NCBI RefSeq assembly: GCF_000092865.1
Contig: NC_014151.1
Span: 496,001-560,000, forward strand
Length of the DNA: 64,000 bases
Source: Cellulomonas flavigena DSM 20109
Lineage (GTDB): Bacteria > Actinomycetota > Actinomycetes > Actinomycetales > Cellulomonadaceae
Reading direction: 5' to 3'
The notes beneath the pieces are model-generated. The model had not been told where the DNA came from. It was given only the letters and a program-made list of their open reading frames with translations, and searched no databases. Position 1 is the first letter of the stretch. Every line of letters starts with the position of its first letter. Of this stretch, positions 44,462 through 52,465 are shown in pieces. Position numbers and translations under genes: made by a program.

Positions 44462-45025
44462 GACCAGGTCGTCGGGTCGTTCGTCGCGCAGCGTGCCGAG
44501 CGGGACGTCGCCCTCGTCGACCACCTCGGGTACTTCACCAACCTCACGAACCTGCTCGCGGGGGCGGTGCTGGTCGTCGTCGGTGCTGCCGGCCTGGCGC
44601 GGCGGGACGTCCCGTGGTGGCTGACGCTCGCGCGCGGTGTCCTGACGGCGTGCCTGCTGGTCGTCGCGGTCGTCTACTACGGCATGTCGCCCGGCGACGG
44701 CGGTGCCGCACCCGGGGTGAGCGTGGTGCTGCACCTCGTCGTGCCGGGCGCCGTCGCGCTCGACTGGCTGCTGGTCGCGGACCGTCCGGCCCTGCCCTGG
44801 CGGCGGCTGTGGTGGGTGCTGCCGTACCCGCTCACGTGGCTCGCGGTCGCCCTCGTGCGCGGCCGCACCGACGGCTGGGTGCCGTACGGGTTCCTCCTGC
44901 CGGAGCGTGGTGCGGGGTCGCTCGCGCTGCACGTCGTGGGGCTCGTGGCGCTTCTCCTGGCCGCGGCGGCGCTGGTCTGGGCCGCGAGCCGGCGCGGCGC
45001 GGACGCCGGTACGGTCGGGCGATGA
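44462..45025 (+). pseudogene. Pr6Pr-like membrane protein, start disrupted
   Basis: The frame encodes six or so membrane segments: LGYFTNLTNLLAGAVLVVVG, LARGVLTACLLVVAVVYYG, VVLHLVVPGAVALDWLLV, LWWVLPYPLTWLAVALV and ALHVVGLVALLLAAAALVW. By recall this resembles the Pr6Pr family (WVPYGFLLPE region). There is no ATG, GTG or TTG in frame before the first helix. A well-placed GTG (44460, six bases after TACGCT) is in the wrong frame; a single missing base just after it would restore the reading frame. The usual first helix of the family is also absent. The stop overlaps the next start (ATGA). Either a frameshifted gene or a sequence error. Confidence 0.5.
45010..45015 (+). promoter_or_regulatory. 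Putative -10 box (TACGGT) of the methyltransferase gene
   Basis: TACGGT then six bases to ATG 45022, inside the end of the preceding frame; it would let the methyltransferase be expressed without that gene. Confidence 0.45.
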
Positions 45026-45798
45026 GAGTCGGCCAGCTCGCGTGGCGCGCGTGCTACGAGTGGCTCGGGGCGCGCGTGCGGCAGCCCGCGTGGACGTTCA
45101 TGAACTACGGGTTCGCGCCGGTCGACGCGGCGCCCCCGTTGCCGCTCGACCCTGCCGACGAGCCCGACCGCTACGGCATCCAGCTCTACGCGCACGCCCT
45201 CGACGGGCTCGACCTGACGGGCGCCGACGTGCTCGAGGTCGGGTGCGGGCGCGGCGGGGGTGCGTCGTGGGTGGCACGCACGCGCGGGCCGGCGACGACG
45301 ACAGGGGTCGACCTGGCCGCGTCGGCTGTCCGGCTGTGCCGCCGCACACGCGAGGGGCCGGGGCTGCGGTTCGTGCAGGGGGACGCGCTCGCGCTGCCGT
45401 TCGACGACGCGACGTTCGACGTGGTCCTCAACGTCGAGTCGTCGCACTGCTACCCGTCGACGGCCGCGTTCGCCGCGGAGGTGCACCGTGTGCTGCGGCC
45501 GGGCGGCACGTTCGCGTGGGCGGACTTCCGCCCGGCGGACGACGTGGCGACGGTCCGCGAGCAGCTGCGGTCCAGCGGGCTGGAGCCGGTGCGCGAGCTC
45601 GACGTGACGGACGAGGTCGTGCACGCACTGCGCCTCGACGACGCACGCCGGGCCGAGCTCGTCGAGTCGTGGATCCCGCGCGCGGCCCGCCCGCTCTTCC
45701 GTCCGTTCGCCGCCCTGGACGGCACGCCCACCCACGAGCGCTTCGTCACGGGGGAGACCCGCTACCTCAGCGCGCAGCTCCGCCGCGCGGTGGCGTAG
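45022..45798 (+). CDS. Class I SAM-dependent methyltransferase
   Basis: A 258-residue methyltransferase. The SAM-binding loop is VLEVGCGRGGGASWVARTR, followed by TGVDLAASAVRLC, the acidic position FVQGDALALPFDDATFDVVLNVESSHCY, and EVHRVLRPGGTFAWADFRP. The N-terminal NYGFAP and SSHCYP context resembles the phthiotriol/phenolphthiotriol dimycocerosate methyltransferase group, pointing to a lipid or polyketide alcohol as acceptor, but that is only a family hint. Its ATG overlaps the previous stop by four bases. Confidence 0.9.
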   Translation: MRVGQLAWRACYEWLGARVRQPAWTFMNYGFAPVDAAPPLPLDPADEPDRYGIQLYAHALDGLDLTGADVLEVGCGRGGGASWVARTRGPATTTGVDLAASAVRLCRRTREGPGLRFVQGDALALPFDDATFDVVLNVESSHCYPSTAAFAAEVHRVLRPGGTFAWADFRPADDVATVREQLRSSGLEPVRELDVTDEVVHALRLDDARRAELVESWIPRAARPLFRPFAALDGTPTHERFVTGETRYLSAQLRRAVA

Positions 45799-45804
45799 GC
45801 GGAA

Positions 45805-45858
45805 AGTGGTCGGCTCGGCACCGGTCGGCGCCACGAGGTGGTCGCAGAAGTGACCACT
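45805..45858. repeat. Second AGTGGTC palindromic element
   Basis: AGTGGTC (45805-45811), GTGGTC (45838-45843) and GACCAC(T) (45852-45858) allow two alternative stems; the inner one has an eight-base loop. The word GTGGTCGCA is shared with the palindrome at 43019. It lies between the convergent methyltransferase and pirin genes and may terminate both. Confidence 0.55.
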
Positions 45859-45910
45859 CTCGGGTGCCGGGGGTGTGCGGGGAGAGGGGGAGCGGGGTGG
45901 GACGGCGGGG

Positions 45911-46900
45911 TCAGCGTTCGCGGGGGCGCAGGCGCACGTTCGGGAGGTCCGGGGCGGGCAGGGCCGGGCCGGGGTAGCCGTCGACGGCGCCGAAGCGGGC
46001 CAGCCCCTCGGCGTCGCCCGTGATCGCGGCCTGCCACTGCGCGCGGGCCTCGACGACCTCGTCGTGCGTACGGCCGACGAAGTTCCACCACATGAGCACC
46101 GGCTCGTCGAACGGCGTGCCGCCGATGAGCACCGCGCGCACGGGCGCGTCACCGGCCTCGAGGACGAGGACGTCGCGCCCCGGCGGCGCGTACGCGAGCC
46201 AGGACCGGGCGACGTCGTGCCCCTCGAACCGCAGGTCCCCGGTGTCGACGAGCACGGCGTGCTCGAACCCCGCGTCGACCGGCAGCGTGACGCGCCCGCC
46301 GGCCGGCACGTCCACCTGCGCCGCGACGAGCGGCGAGTACGCGCGCGCCGGCGACGCGACCCCGCCCAGCGCGCCCATGAAGACACGGACCAGCGCCCCG
46401 TCGACCTCGAACGACGGCACGTCGGCGACGTGCTCGAACGCCCGGTCACCGTGCCGGGCGGACTCCGGCAGCGCCGTCCACAGCTGCACGCCGTGCAGCA
46501 CGGGAGCGTCGGGGAACAGCGCCGGCGTCGCCTCCTCGCTGTGGCAGATGCCGCGCCCGGCCGTCATGAGGTTGAGCTGCCCCGGGACCACGACCTGCTC
46601 GGACCCCAGCGCGTCGCGGTGCAGCACCGACCCCTCGAACAGCCACGTCACGGTCTGCAGCCCGGTGTGCGGGTGCGGGGGCACGTCCATGCCGCCGGTC
46701 GCCGCGACGTCGTCCGGGCCGTAGTGGTCGGCGAAGCAGAACGGCCCGACCAGCGACCGCGCGCGCGACGGCAGCGTGCGGCGCACCGTCATCGCCCGCG
46801 GCCCGCCCAGCGGCACGCCGCGCGGCTCGACGAGCTCGACGTCCGCCGCCGGGCGCGCCACGCACACCTGCTCGTCGGGGCGGGGGTCGAGGTTCGTCAC
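45911..46900 (-). CDS. Pirin family protein
   Basis: A 329-residue bicupin. The N-terminal cupin carries the metal site PHPHTGLQTVTWLFEGSV ... HSEEATP (three His and one Glu typical of pirins with quercetin 2,3-dioxygenase activity). The C-terminal cupin contains VLVDTGDLRFEGHDV and ends VLMWWNFVGRTHDEVVEAR. It may act as a redox-sensing regulator or dioxygenase. The start GTG is six bases behind TAGCCT. Confidence 0.95.
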   Translation of the reverse strand: MTNLDPRPDEQVCVARPAADVELVEPRGVPLGGPRAMTVRRTLPSRARSLVGPFCFADHYGPDDVAATGGMDVPPHPHTGLQTVTWLFEGSVLHRDALGSEQVVVPGQLNLMTAGRGICHSEEATPALFPDAPVLHGVQLWTALPESARHGDRAFEHVADVPSFEVDGALVRVFMGALGGVASPARAYSPLVAAQVDVPAGGRVTLPVDAGFEHAVLVDTGDLRFEGHDVARSWLAYAPPGRDVLVLEAGDAPVRAVLIGGTPFDEPVLMWWNFVGRTHDEVVEARAQWQAAITGDAEGLARFGAVDGYPGPALPAPDLPNVRLRPRER

Positions 46901-46906
46901 CGTGCC

Positions 46907-46912
46907 AGGCTA
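46907..46912 (-). promoter_or_regulatory. Putative -10 box (TAGCCT) of the pirin gene
   Basis: TAGCCT then six bases to GTG 46900 on the minus strand; leaderless pattern. Confidence 0.5.
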
Positions 46913-47002
46913 CGTGCGCACCGCCGGTCGTGCCGGACCCGATGAGTCCGGCCCCCGCGCCCGGTCCGCACCCCTGACGACCCACCCGACCAGGAGGACC
47001 CG

Positions 47003-47608
47003 ATGACCGTCATCTCCACGCTGTTCATCTCGCTCGACGGCGTCGCGGAGGTCGCCGAGGACTGGCACTTCCCGTACTTCGACGAGCAGATGGGCGCCGC
47101 CGTCGCGGAGGACTACGAGGGCGCCGACGTGCTGGTGCTCGGGCGGATCACGTACGACTCGTTCGCCGGGGCCTGGCCCGACCGGGAGGCGGCGGGCGAG
47201 GACGACGCGCAGTTCGCGCGCGAGCTCGGGGACCTGCGCAAGATCGTCGCGACGCGCGGCGAGCAGGACCTCGGGTGGCGCAACGTCGAGCGCACCGCGG
47301 ACGTCGTGGGGACCGTCCGGGCGCTGCGGGACGACCCGGCCGTCGGCAAGGTGCTGGTCGCGGGCTCGCTGTCGGTCGTCCGGCAGCTCCTCGACGCGGA
47401 CCTGCTCGACGAGCTGCGGCTGCTCGTGCACCCCGTCGCCGCGCGCCGCGGCGAGCGGCTGTTCGACGACGCCGAGACGGTCCGGCCGTTCGCGCTGCTG
47501 CGCCACGAGGCGACGCCGCTGGGTGTGCTGCGGCTCGTCTACGCCCCGGCGGACCTGCCCGGAGGCGGGTCCTACGAGGAGGCCATGGAGCACGTCACGC
47601 AGGCGTGA
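47003..47608 (+). CDS. Dihydrofolate reductase-like (RibD C-terminal) family protein
   Basis: A 201-residue protein of the DHFR/RibD C-terminal fold: VISTLFISLDGVAE, DVLVLGRITYDSF, KIVATR and KVLVAGSLSVVRQLLDADLLDELRLLVHPV. These small actinobacterial reductases bind NADPH, but true substrates are mostly unknown; it is not the housekeeping folate enzyme or RibD. ATG 47003 has AGGAGG six bases upstream. Convergent with the glycosyltransferase gene, four bases between stops. Confidence 0.93.
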   Translation: MTVISTLFISLDGVAEVAEDWHFPYFDEQMGAAVAEDYEGADVLVLGRITYDSFAGAWPDREAAGEDDAQFARELGDLRKIVATRGEQDLGWRNVERTADVVGTVRALRDDPAVGKVLVAGSLSVVRQLLDADLLDELRLLVHPVAARRGERLFDDAETVRPFALLRHEATPLGVLRLVYAPADLPGGGSYEEAMEHVTQA

Positions 47609-47612
47609 GGGG

Positions 47613-48425
47613 TCAGACCCGCAGCAGCGTCGCCGCCAGGTGGCCCGCATAGCCACCGGGCGTGCGGCCCACGGGACGCCCCGACGTGCGCACGTCGACC
47701 ACGTCCGACGCGACGATCACCGCCCCCGACGCCCGCAGCCGCGCCACCAGCTCGACGTCCTCGTGCTCGCGTGCCGCGCGGAACCCGCCCGCGCGCAGGT
47801 ACGCCGACGCCCGCACGCCCAGGTTCGCGCCGTGCACGTGCCCGTTGGGCCGGCCCGGCACGTGCGTCGCACGCCACGCCGTCCACTGCGCGGGCGTGAG
47901 GTCCGCGGGGTCCGGGTGGACCGTGCCGACCACGACGTCCGCGCCCGCGTCGGCCAGGCGCACGTGCTCGACGAGCCAGTCGGCGCCCACCTGCGAGTCC
48001 GCGTCCGTGCACGCCAGCCACGTCTCGTCCGGGCTCGCGGGGGACGCGGCGAGCGCGGCCGCGACACCCGTCGCACGTGCCAGACCCACGTCGGCCGCCT
48101 CGACCTCCAGCACCCGCACGCCGCCGTGCACCCCGTCGTGCAGCCCGCCGTGCGTCGCGCCGTGCAGCCCGCCGTGCGTCGCGACGTGCCGCGCCACGAC
48201 GTCGGCGGTGCCGTCCCGGCACGAGTCGAGCACGACGACGACGTCGGCCGTGCGCCCACCGCGGGCCAGCAGCGTCGTGCGCGCGGCATCGAGCGACGCC
48301 AGGCACGCACCGACCAGCGCCTCCTCGTCGCGCACGGGCACGACGACCGCCACGTGCGTGACGGGGCCGGGTGCGACCCGGCCGGGAGCGGTCGAGCCGG
48401 ACGCGGACGGGCCACCGGCGCTCAC
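47613..48425 (-). CDS. Family 2 glycosyltransferase with a His-Gly insertion
   Basis: A 270-residue GT-A glycosyltransferase. VAVVVPVRDEEALVGACLASL is the nucleotide-binding start, WLACTDADSQV holds the DxD metal motif (DAD), and AYLRAGGFRAAREHEDVELVARL is the acceptor-side ED motif. No membrane helix is present. Between the second and third strands is an unusual insertion made of HGGLHGATHGGLHDGVHGG, encoded by a short tandem repeat. The GTG at 48425 overlaps the upstream stop (GTGA). Third gene of the acyl-CoA dehydrogenase / deacetylase-methyltransferase operon. Confidence 0.92.
   Translation of the reverse strand: MSAGGPSASGSTAPGRVAPGPVTHVAVVVPVRDEEALVGACLASLDAARTTLLARGGRTADVVVVLDSCRDGTADVVARHVATHGGLHGATHGGLHDGVHGGVRVLEVEAADVGLARATGVAAALAASPASPDETWLACTDADSQVGADWLVEHVRLADAGADVVVGTVHPDPADLTPAQWTAWRATHVPGRPNGHVHGANLGVRASAYLRAGGFRAAREHEDVELVARLRASGAVIVASDVVDVRTSGRPVGRTPGGYAGHLAATLLRV
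48118..48190 (-). repeat. In-frame tandem repeat encoding the His-Gly insertion
   Basis: Two copies of about 30 bases (CCGTGCAGCCCGCCGTGCGT type on the plus strand) plus partial copies inside the glycosyltransferase gene, giving the repeated peptide ATHGGLHG. It keeps the reading frame. Confidence 0.75.
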
Positions 48426-49813
48426 CGCAGCCCCGTCCGCTCGGCCACCGACCGCGGGTCGCGGCTCCACACGTCGAGCAGGAGGTCGTCCTCCCGGTGC
48501 TCGACGAGGCGCGCGAGCCCCGCGTCGCGCGCCGCGCGCGCGAGCGCCCGGTGCACGGCGTCACCGGGGAGCGGATAGTCCTCGACCGGGTGCCGCCAGT
48601 GGCACGCCAGCACGGTGCCGCCGGGCGCGACGCGCGTCAGCAGGTCCGGCAGCGCCTGCGTGAGGTCCGCCCACGACAGGTAGTAGCCCACCTCGGAGAG
48701 CACGACCATGTCGAACGGGCCGCCCGGCAGCGCGTCGTCGCCGGCACCGCCCAGGGCACCGTGCACCACCTCGACGTGCGGGTGACCGGCCAGGCGCTCG
48801 CGGGCCCGCTGCAGCGCGGCGTCGGCGACGTCCGTCGCGGTCAGTGCGTCGCAGCGGGGCGCGAGCTCGGCCGTGAGGACCCCGATCGAGCACCCGACCT
48901 CCAGGACGCGCCCGTACCGCTCGTCGGGCAGGGACGCGAGCGTCAGCGCGCGCTTGCGGCGCTCGTAGGGGCGGTGCGTGAACCCCCACGGGTCGTCGTG
49001 CCGGCCGTAGGTGGCGTCGAAGTACGACGCGGGCAGCGTCGCCAGGTCCGTCCCGACGTGCGCGACCGGTTCGTGCACGACGAACGCCTCGACGTCCCGC
49101 ACGAGCCCGCGCACGAACTGCGGGTGCAGCACCGGCGCGTCCGCGGGGTCGTCGGACAGCGGCTGCACCTGCGTGGTGTGCGCGGCGACCGCGCGGTGCT
49201 TGAGCACCACGGCGTGGTCCGACAGCGGTAGCGCGCGCAGCTCGTCCCAGGGCACCGCGGGGTCGTCGGGTGTCGCCCAGTGCCACAGCCACAGCGGCGC
49301 CTCGACGAGCGTGCAGCCCAGCTCGTCGGCGAGCTCCGCGCACACCTCCGCGAGCACGCGGTGGTCGCGGTGGCCGTCGCCGCGCCACGTCGTGACCAGC
49401 GTGCGCACCGGCGCACCCGTCGTCAGGGCCGCGCGCAGGTCCGCGGTGACCTGGTCGCGCGCCTCGCGCAGCCCGCCGTCGACGTGCCCGAGCAGCGTGA
49501 CGTCCGACGCGGGGGAGAGCAGGTCGACCGCGGCCCGCACCTCCTCGACGCGGCGGCGGGCGAGCGCCGTCGGGTCCAGCGTGGGCGACCCGGGGTGCGA
49601 CGCGCTGCCGTCGCTGACGACCACGACGTCCGCGGGCCGCCCCGCCGCCGCGAGCTCGGCGAGCAGGCCGCCGGCGGTGAGCGTCTCGTCGTCGGGGTGC
49701 GCGGCGACGACGACCGTGCGGCCCTCGCGCGGCAGCGGCCACGTCGGCAGCGCGTCGAGCGGCTCGTCCCACACGTGCGGGGGCGTGCCCGGTGCGCGCC
49801 CGTCGAACGTCAC
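48422..49813 (-). CDS. Bifunctional PIG-L deacetylase / NodS-like SAM methyltransferase
   Basis: A 463-residue two-domain enzyme. Residues 30-240 form a LmbE/PIG-L zinc deacetylase: VVVAAHPDDETLTAGGLLAEL carries the AHPDDE zinc motif and RGDGHRDHRVLAEV the third ligand. Residues 265-460 form a class I methyltransferase of the NodS type: YFDATYGRHDDPWGF, YERRKRALTLASLP, VLEVGCSIGVLTAELAPRCD. PIG-L enzymes free the amine of N-acetylglucosamine conjugates; NodS N-methylates such an amine on Nod factor. Fusion implies sequential deacetylation and methylation of one amino-sugar. GTG 49813 overlaps the upstream stop by four bases; its own stop overlaps the glycosyltransferase start. Confidence 0.93.
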   Translation of the reverse strand: MTFDGRAPGTPPHVWDEPLDALPTWPLPREGRTVVVAAHPDDETLTAGGLLAELAAAGRPADVVVVSDGSASHPGSPTLDPTALARRRVEEVRAAVDLLSPASDVTLLGHVDGGLREARDQVTADLRAALTTGAPVRTLVTTWRGDGHRDHRVLAEVCAELADELGCTLVEAPLWLWHWATPDDPAVPWDELRALPLSDHAVVLKHRAVAAHTTQVQPLSDDPADAPVLHPQFVRGLVRDVEAFVVHEPVAHVGTDLATLPASYFDATYGRHDDPWGFTHRPYERRKRALTLASLPDERYGRVLEVGCSIGVLTAELAPRCDALTATDVADAALQRARERLAGHPHVEVVHGALGGAGDDALPGGPFDMVVLSEVGYYLSWADLTQALPDLLTRVAPGGTVLACHWRHPVEDYPLPGDAVHRALARAARDAGLARLVEHREDDLLLDVWSRDPRSVAERTGLR

Positions 49814-50826
49814 CACGGTGCGCCCTGCGCGCGGGCGAGCGTCGTGCCCAGCGACGCCTCGTCGCGCTCCGCGTGGTGCTGGCGCACGTAGAGCTGGAGG
49901 TCCGCGACGCGCTTGGCGTGCGCGGCGTCGAGCGCGAGCGGCGCCGGTCCCAACGCGTGCCCGACACGTGTGAGCACCTCCTCGCACGTGCGCGCGACCG
50001 TCGTGCGCACCCGCTTGGCGACGACGGGCCCGGGGACGCCCGTGTCGTGCGTGCCGTCGACGACGTCCGCGGCTTCTGCGAGCGCGCGTCGCGCGTCCTG
50101 CAGCGCGACGTCCACCGCGCCCAGGTGCATCGCCAGCAGCCGGTCGTCGCCGCCCGCCGCGCGCCCCCACAGCGCGCGTGCGACCCCGACCGCACCGCCG
50201 TACCAGCACGCCGCGACGCCGATCCCGCCCCACCAGAACCCGGGCCGCTCGAGGTACCAGCCGGGGGCGCCGACCGGGGTGGCCGGGACGTCGTCGAACG
50301 TGACCGGCGTCGAGGGGATCTCCGTGAGGCCGCGTGCCGCCCACGGCTGGTCGACGGGCGTCACGCCCGGGTGCCGCAGGTCCACCGCGAACAGGGCGCG
50401 CTCGCCGTCCGGCAGGTGCGCGGTGACCAGGCCCGCGTCGAGGCGGTCGGCCAGCGAGCACCAGGGCTTGGTGCCGCGGAGGGTCCACACGTGCGCGTCG
50501 GTGGACGCCGGCACCGCGTCGAGCCGGACGCCCGGCCCCTCGGCCGCGAACACGCCCCACGTCCGCCCCGCGTCGTCCGGCACGCCCGCCTGGTCGAGGA
50601 TCGCCAGCGCGTCGAGGTGCGGCTCGACGGCCCGCGCGACGGCGAGGTCCTGCGCGGCGAGCGTCGCGAGCAGCGACCACAGCGCGTCCGTCGCGCCACG
50701 GCCCGGGCGCAGATCCGCCGGCCAGTCGCGGACGGCGGCCAGGGCGGTGTCGACGTCCGCGGGCAGGTCGCCGGGCAGCCACGGGGACGCGGAGCCGATC
50801 AGCACGGGTGGGGCGGTGGGGTGCAC
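49810..50826 (-). CDS. Acyl-CoA dehydrogenase family protein (short)
   Basis: A 338-residue flavoprotein of the acyl-CoA dehydrogenase fold but shorter than the usual 380-400 residues. WGVFAAEGPGVRLDAV and HVWTLRGTKPWCSLADRLDAGLV form the middle beta domain. GVAACWYGGAVGVARALWG and LLAMHLGAVDVALQDARRAL form the C-terminal four-helix domain. No obvious catalytic base Glu is seen. It begins an operon with GTGA overlaps into the deacetylase/methyltransferase and glycosyltransferase genes, so it probably oxidises or hydroxylates a carrier-bound or sugar-linked substrate rather than a fatty acid. Confidence 0.88.
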   Translation of the reverse strand: MHPTAPPVLIGSASPWLPGDLPADVDTALAAVRDWPADLRPGRGATDALWSLLATLAAQDLAVARAVEPHLDALAILDQAGVPDDAGRTWGVFAAEGPGVRLDAVPASTDAHVWTLRGTKPWCSLADRLDAGLVTAHLPDGERALFAVDLRHPGVTPVDQPWAARGLTEIPSTPVTFDDVPATPVGAPGWYLERPGFWWGGIGVAACWYGGAVGVARALWGRAAGGDDRLLAMHLGAVDVALQDARRALAEAADVVDGTHDTGVPGPVVAKRVRTTVARTCEEVLTRVGHALGPAPLALDAAHAKRVADLQLYVRQHHAERDEASLGTTLARAQGAPW

Positions 50827-50963
50827 GGGCGTCCTCGGGTGGGTCGATGCGTGAGCGCATCATCACCGGGAACGTGCACGGCGGCGACCGGAGCGAGCGA
50901 CGACGCCACGCCGGGTCCGCGGTCCGGGTCGTCGGGGCCTCCCACGTCGAGACCGCACCGTCG

Positions 50964-51000
50964 CGTCCCGGCCGTCCCGGCCGTCCCGGCCGTCCCGGGC
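50964..51000. repeat. Nine-base tandem repeat (GTCCCGGCC), about four copies
   Basis: Just under four head-to-tail copies in the divergent gap between the acyl-CoA dehydrogenase and FAD oxidoreductase genes, ending 37 bases before the latter's ATG. Copy number could vary by slippage and alter promoter spacing. Confidence 0.85.
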
Positions 51001-51037
51001 CTGGTGCGACGCGACCGCCCGCACGCAGGATGGGTGG

Positions 51038-52456
51038 ATGGACCGCACGGGGGCGCAGGACCAGGACGTCGTGATCGTCGGCGCGAGCGTGGCGGGGCTG
51101 CTCACCGCCGCGGCGCTCGCGCGGGCGGGGCGACGCGTCACGCTGCTCGACCGCGACGACCTGCCCGACGCCCCCGAGCCCCGGGCCGGGGTGCCGCAGG
51201 GTCGCCAGCCGCACCTGCTGCTGCACCGCGGGCTGCGGGCGATCGAGGAGCTGCTGCCCGGGTTCGGTGCGCGGCTGCGGGCGGCCGGCGCGGTGCCCGT
51301 CGACACCGGTGAGCTCGCGTGGCTGAGCCCCGTGGGGTGGGCGCCGTCGTGCCCGCAGCTCGGGATCCTGCTGGCGACACGTCCGCTCATCGAGCACGCG
51401 CTGCGGGAGAGCGTGGCGCCGCTGCCGGGGGTGCGGGTGGTCGGGGGCGTGCGCGTGACCGGGCTGCGGCGCGGCGGCGCCGGGGAGCCGCGGTGGTGGG
51501 TCGACGCCGTGCCGGCCGGCTGGTCGGACGGGCAGGAGCCCACCCCCGAGGCACGGGGCGCCGACGTCGTCGTCGACGCGTCGGGGCGCGCGACCCGGCT
51601 GCCGCGCTGGCTGGCCGCGCTCGAGGTGCCGGAGGCGCCGGTCGAGGCGCTCGACGCGCACGTCGGCTACTCCACGGTGCGCGTGCGCGTCCCGCGCGGG
51701 CGGGTCGTCGCACCCGGCGTCGTGATCCTCGCGGCGCCCGGACTCACCGGGGGACTGGCGCTGCCGGCCGAGGAGGACCTGTGGACGGTCACCGGGTTCG
51801 GCGCCGGAGAGCTGCGGCCGCCGCGCGACCTGCCGGCGCTGCGCGAGTTCCTCGAGGGTGTCCGCGACGACGCGCTCGCACGGGTCCTCGCGGCCGGTGA
51901 GGTCGACGGGGACGTCGCGGCGCACCGGCAGACGGGCAACGTGCGGCACCACTACGAGCGGGTCGGCCCGTGGCCCGACGGGCTGCTCGTCGTCGGTGAC
52001 GCGCTGTGCGCGTTCAACCCCGTCTACGGGCAGGGCATGACCGTCGCCGCGATGATGGCGCAGGCCGTGCGGGACGCCGACGCGCGGGGGCCGCTCACCG
52101 CGCCCGGTGCGGCGGGACGGCTGGTGCGGGCCTGCTCCCGCGTCGCCGAGGGGCCCTGGCAGCTCGCGACGAGCGCCGACCGTGCGCTGCTCGGCGAGGG
52201 GCCGCCGTCGAACCCCGTCGCGCGGCTGATGGGCCGGTGGATCGACGAGCTCGAGCGGATGAGCAAGCACGGCGACCTGCGTGCGCAGACGACGCTCGCC
52301 CGGATGTTCCAGCTCGTGGGGTCGCCGGTGAGCCTGTTCCACCCGCTGCTGGTGACCGCGGCCGTGCGGACCCGCGTCCGCGGGTACGGACCCCTGGCGC
52401 CACGGCCGGCCATCCTGCGCGAGGAGGTCGGCGCGCCCGTCGTCGACGAGCGGTAG
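51038..52456 (+). CDS. FAD-dependent oxidoreductase (epoxidase/geranylgeranyl reductase-like)
   Basis: A 472-residue group A flavoprotein. VVIVGASVAGLLTAAALARAG is the dinucleotide loop; VVDASGRATRLPRW is the second FAD contact; LLVVGDALCAFNPVYGQGMTVAAMMAQ is the GD motif that binds the FAD ribityl chain. GVPQGRQPHLLLHRGL near residue 50 is typical of the LasC/squalene-epoxidase-like branch of putative epoxidases. ATG 51038 follows CAGGAT by six bases. Divergent from the acyl-CoA dehydrogenase operon. Substrate unknown. Confidence 0.9.
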   Translation: MDRTGAQDQDVVIVGASVAGLLTAAALARAGRRVTLLDRDDLPDAPEPRAGVPQGRQPHLLLHRGLRAIEELLPGFGARLRAAGAVPVDTGELAWLSPVGWAPSCPQLGILLATRPLIEHALRESVAPLPGVRVVGGVRVTGLRRGGAGEPRWWVDAVPAGWSDGQEPTPEARGADVVVDASGRATRLPRWLAALEVPEAPVEALDAHVGYSTVRVRVPRGRVVAPGVVILAAPGLTGGLALPAEEDLWTVTGFGAGELRPPRDLPALREFLEGVRDDALARVLAAGEVDGDVAAHRQTGNVRHHYERVGPWPDGLLVVGDALCAFNPVYGQGMTVAAMMAQAVRDADARGPLTAPGAAGRLVRACSRVAEGPWQLATSADRALLGEGPPSNPVARLMGRWIDELERMSKHGDLRAQTTLARMFQLVGSPVSLFHPLLVTAAVRTRVRGYGPLAPRPAILREEVGAPVVDER

Positions 52457-52459
52457 CGT
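52454..52459 (+). promoter_or_regulatory. Putative -10 box (TAGCGT) of the NUDIX gene
   Basis: TAGCGT overlaps the stop codon of the FAD gene (TAG 52454-52456) and is followed by six bases and GTG 52466; leaderless pattern. Confidence 0.5.
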
Positions 52460-52465
52460 CGCGGC

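Noticed and set aside
44460..44700. Leaderless gene starting at GTG 44460
   Set aside because: The GTG frame gives a Ser/Arg-rich peptide that soon stops; the membrane protein is in another frame.
43019..45858. Attachment sites of an integrated element
   Set aside because: The two palindromes are similar but not identical, and no integrase or tRNA target lies between or beside them.
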